15,809 nt of DNA, from the NCBI GenBank assembly GCA_028287885.1, contig JAQBOT010000142.1, positions 1-15,809 on the forward strand, read 5' to 3'. Source of the DNA: Pedobacter sp. (GTDB lineage Bacteria > Bacteroidota > Bacteroidia > Sphingobacteriales > Sphingobacteriaceae). A program made the position numbers and the translations under genes. Shown piece after piece: positions 14,115 to 15,809 of this stretch (positions are counted from its first letter, which is position 1; the number at the start of each line of letters is the position of its first letter). A model generated the notes under the pieces. It saw only the letters and a list, made by a program, of their open reading frames with translations. It was not told the origin of the DNA and searched no databases.

Positions 14115-14152
14115 TATTATAATCAATTATTTTTATTTTTGTGATTATAATA
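14115..14152. promoter_or_regulatory. Perfect 11-bp inverted repeat around the Lrp-gene promoter (probable operator)
   Basis: TATTATAATCA (14115-14125) and TGATTATAATA (14142-14152) are exact reverse complements separated by 16 bases. TATTTTTG (14134-14141), a match to TAnnTTTG for plus-strand transcription, fills the end of the spacer and touches the right arm. A TTG at 14108-14110 lies 23 bases before it, slightly too far. The likely ligand is the Lrp/AsnC protein encoded 36 bases downstream (autoregulation); this is inference from position and symmetry. Confidence 0.6.
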
Positions 14153-14187
14153 ATTAACTTAGATATGCATTACCAATTATTCAAATC

Positions 14188-14664
14188 ATGCTAAGAAAAG
14201 AAAGCCTAAATTTAGAAATTGATAACCTCGATATTGAGATCTTAAAACAGTTGATGCAGGATGCAACAAAGCCTTATACAGAAATTGCCAAGGATTTGAT
14301 TGTTTCAGGGGGGACCATCCACGTGAGAATGAAGAAGCTCCACGAGCTTGGGATTATTAAAGGCTCACACTTGATCATTGATCCACAGAAGGCCGGATAC
14401 GACATCTGTGCGTTTTTAGGGATCTACCTGGAGAAAGGAATTCAGTATAAAGATGCAGTAGCCCAGTTGAGTAAGATCAAGGAAGTGGTTGAACTGCATT
14501 ATACAACAGGGTCCTACAGCATGTTTGCCAAGATCATCTGCCGTGATACTTCCCACCTCAGACATGTGCTGAACGAAGAAATCCAGGCGGTACCTGGAAT
14601 TCAACGTACAGAAACTTTAATATCCCTGGAGGAAAGTATCAAAAGGCAAATTGAACTGAGCTAA
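14188..14664 (+). CDS. Lrp/AsnC-family transcriptional regulator
   Basis: 158 residues, the standard size. The N-terminal helix-turn-helix domain (about 11-60) reads DNLDIEILKQLM, then Y-T-E-I-A-K-D-L, S-G-G-T-I-H-V-R-M-K-K-L and E-L-G-I-I-K-G. The C-terminal ligand-binding (RAM) domain spans about 70-150, with Y-D-I-C-A-F-L-G-I-Y-L, E-L-H-Y-T-T-G-S-Y and G-I-Q-R-T-E-T-L-I-S-L. Family members bind amino acids, form octamers or larger rings, and commonly autoregulate. Which amino acid is sensed cannot be read from sequence. It is divergent from the tRNA-like gene across a 153-base region that contains a perfect inverted repeat. Its stop codon abuts that of the converging tex gene. Confidence 0.93.
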   Translation: MLRKESLNLEIDNLDIEILKQLMQDATKPYTEIAKDLIVSGGTIHVRMKKLHELGIIKGSHLIIDPQKAGYDICAFLGIYLEKGIQYKDAVAQLSKIKEVVELHYTTGSYSMFAKIICRDTSHLRHVLNEEIQAVPGIQRTETLISLEESIKRQIELS

Positions 14665-15809
14665 TTACTTCTTAAATAAGTTTTTGAGGGCTTCCAGCTT
14701 TAGCTGTAGGTCGCCATCTGCTTGTTTAACCTTTGGTGATGCTTTGCTGGCTGGAGATCTTTCTTTAGCCTTCAGCTCAACAGGCTTCTTGTGCGTCTTT
14801 ACAGTTTCCCTGCTTTTGGCTGTTCTTGCCTGAGGAGCTTGCTCTGTCCGCATGGACAAAGAGATCCTTTTGCGTGCAACATCCACCTCAGTTACGGTTA
14901 CTTCAACCTTCTGATGCACTTTAACTACATCATTGGGGTTTGAAATAAAGCGATTCGCCAGTTGGCTCGTATGAACCAGGCCATCCTGGTGGACACCGAT
15001 ATCCACAAAGGCGCCAAAGTTGGTGATGTTTGTTACAATTCCAGGCAGCTTCATGCCAACCTTAAGGTCTTTAACCTCATTTACACCATCCGTAAAACTG
15101 AAAGCTTCAAATTGCTCCCTCGGGTCCCTTCCCGGTTTGGCAAGTTCTGCCAAAATATCATTCAGTGTTGGCAATCCAATCTCGTCGCTTACATAACTTT
15201 CTGGTTTGATTTGCTTCTGTAACTCCGGCGTCTTTATCAGCTGACTTACTGTACAGTTTAAGTCTCGTGCCATCTTGTTGACCAATGCATAGCGCTCCGG
15301 GTGAACACCGCTGGCATCCAGCACATGCTCGGCATTTCTAATCCTTAGAAATCCTGCAGCCTGCTCAAATGCTTTATCCCCAAGACGCGGAACCTTTTTA
15401 AGGCTCTCACGGTTCTTAAATGCACCATGTTCATTCCTGTAGCTCACAATGTTCTGGGCAAGTTGTGGCCCAAGGCCCGAAACATAGGCAAGAACCTGCT
15501 TTGATGCCGTATTAAGTTCAACCCCAACCGCGTTTACACAGCTCATCACCGTATCATCCAGTGATTGCTGTAATTTATTCTGATCAACATCATGCTGGTA
15601 TTGGCCTACACCTATCGATTTCGGATCTATCTTAACCAGTTCAGCTAGTGGGTCCATTAAGCGGCGGCCAATAGAGACTGCTCCCCGCACCGTAATATCT
15701 TGCGTTGGGAACTCCTCACGCGCAACTTCGGAAGCAGAATAGATGGATGCTCCATTTTCACTAACCATCACCACCAGGACGTTCTCCAGGTTTAAGGAAC
15801 GAACAAATA
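14665..15809 (-). CDS. tex: Tex-family S1 RNA-binding protein, C-terminal half (5' end outside window)
   Basis: 380 codons are visible and the frame is open to the window edge, with FVRSLNLENVLVVMVSENGASIYSAS reading through the GTG at 15774; full-length Tex is about 700-800 residues. E-N-G-A-S-I-Y-S-A-S-E-V-A-R is a hallmark of the YqgF-like domain end. The helix-hairpin-helix region (G-L-G-P-Q-L-A-Q-N-I through V-P-R-L-G-D-K-A-F) follows. One S1 domain is encoded at about 15040-14820 (I-T-N-F-G-A-F-V-D-I-G, ending K-R-I-S-L-S-M), and the tail is Lys-rich and low in complexity. Tex proteins bind nucleic acids and influence transcription and, in some pathogens, toxin expression; the biochemical role is not settled. 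The basic tail may add RNA contacts. Confidence 0.95.
   Translation of the reverse strand, partial: FVRSLNLENVLVVMVSENGASIYSASEVAREEFPTQDITVRGAVSIGRRLMDPLAELVKIDPKSIGVGQYQHDVDQNKLQQSLDDTVMSCVNAVGVELNTASKQVLAYVSGLGPQLAQNIVSYRNEHGAFKNRESLKKVPRLGDKAFEQAAGFLRIRNAEHVLDASGVHPERYALVNKMARDLNCTVSQLIKTPELQKQIKPESYVSDEIGLPTLNDILAELAKPGRDPREQFEAFSFTDGVNEVKDLKVGMKLPGIVTNITNFGAFVDIGVHQDGLVHTSQLANRFISNPNDVVKVHQKVEVTVTEVDVARKRISLSMRTEQAPQARTAKSRETVKTHKKPVELKAKERSPASKASPKVKQADGDLQLKLEALKNLFKK

Noticed and set aside
1..15809. Mobile elements, prophage, CRISPR array or defence island
   Set aside because: No transposase, integrase, Cas or phage gene, and no regularly spaced direct repeats of CRISPR type; the 11-bp array has no spacers.

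Overview
The window looks like chromosomal DNA of a Bacteroidota bacterium, most likely Sphingobacteriaceae (Pedobacter-like). The grounds are protein families typical of that group (a secreted GIN/DUF2807 protein, an ALDH7-type dehydrogenase, the Lrp and TrpEGC types), A-rich start regions mostly without Shine-Dalgarno sequences, and several matches to the Bacteroidota promoter pattern (TTTG about 19-21 bases before TAnnTTTG). The assignment is by recognition only; no database search was possible. No IS element, CRISPR array, phage gene or rRNA gene was seen.

Layout. 1-995 is the 3' part of an ALDH7-family dehydrogenase. 996-1248 is a structured convergent intergenic region with a hairpin, a five-copy 11-bp tandem repeat, a 34-bp near-palindrome and a terminator. 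1249-1836 (-) is a secreted GIN-domain protein. 2102-4993 (+) is a large SNF2-type ATPase whose stop codon abuts that of aat (-). aat follows an App1-like phosphatidate phosphatase gene (-), which is divergent from a diacylglycerol kinase gene (+): two enzymes with opposite reactions back to back. 13079-7581 (-) is a close-packed run trpE-trpG-trpC-hflX-rbfA-M23 peptidase-membrane protein. A probable tryptophan attenuator lies upstream of trpE, and a candidate internal promoter lies just before hflX. 13329-13778 (-) is a four-helix membrane protein. Next comes an independent RNA unit at about 14083-13866 (-): promoter, a 107-nt class-II-like tRNA gene with an extraordinarily long structured variable arm, and a strong terminator. 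It is divergent from an Lrp/AsnC regulator (+), whose promoter is bracketed by a perfect 11-bp inverted repeat. The Lrp gene abuts, stop to stop, the 3' part of a tex gene (-).

How it works together. Most genes are housekeeping: tryptophan synthesis, ribosome maturation (HflX, RbfA), N-degron tagging (Aat), RNA-binding Tex and lipid turnover. The places most worth a second look are the tRNA-like RNA with its neighbouring Lrp operator, the trp leader (a GTG-started peptide with Trp-Gln-Trp, then alternative hairpins), the trp cluster that lacks trpD between trpG and trpC, and the phosphatidate/diacylglycerol enzyme pair.
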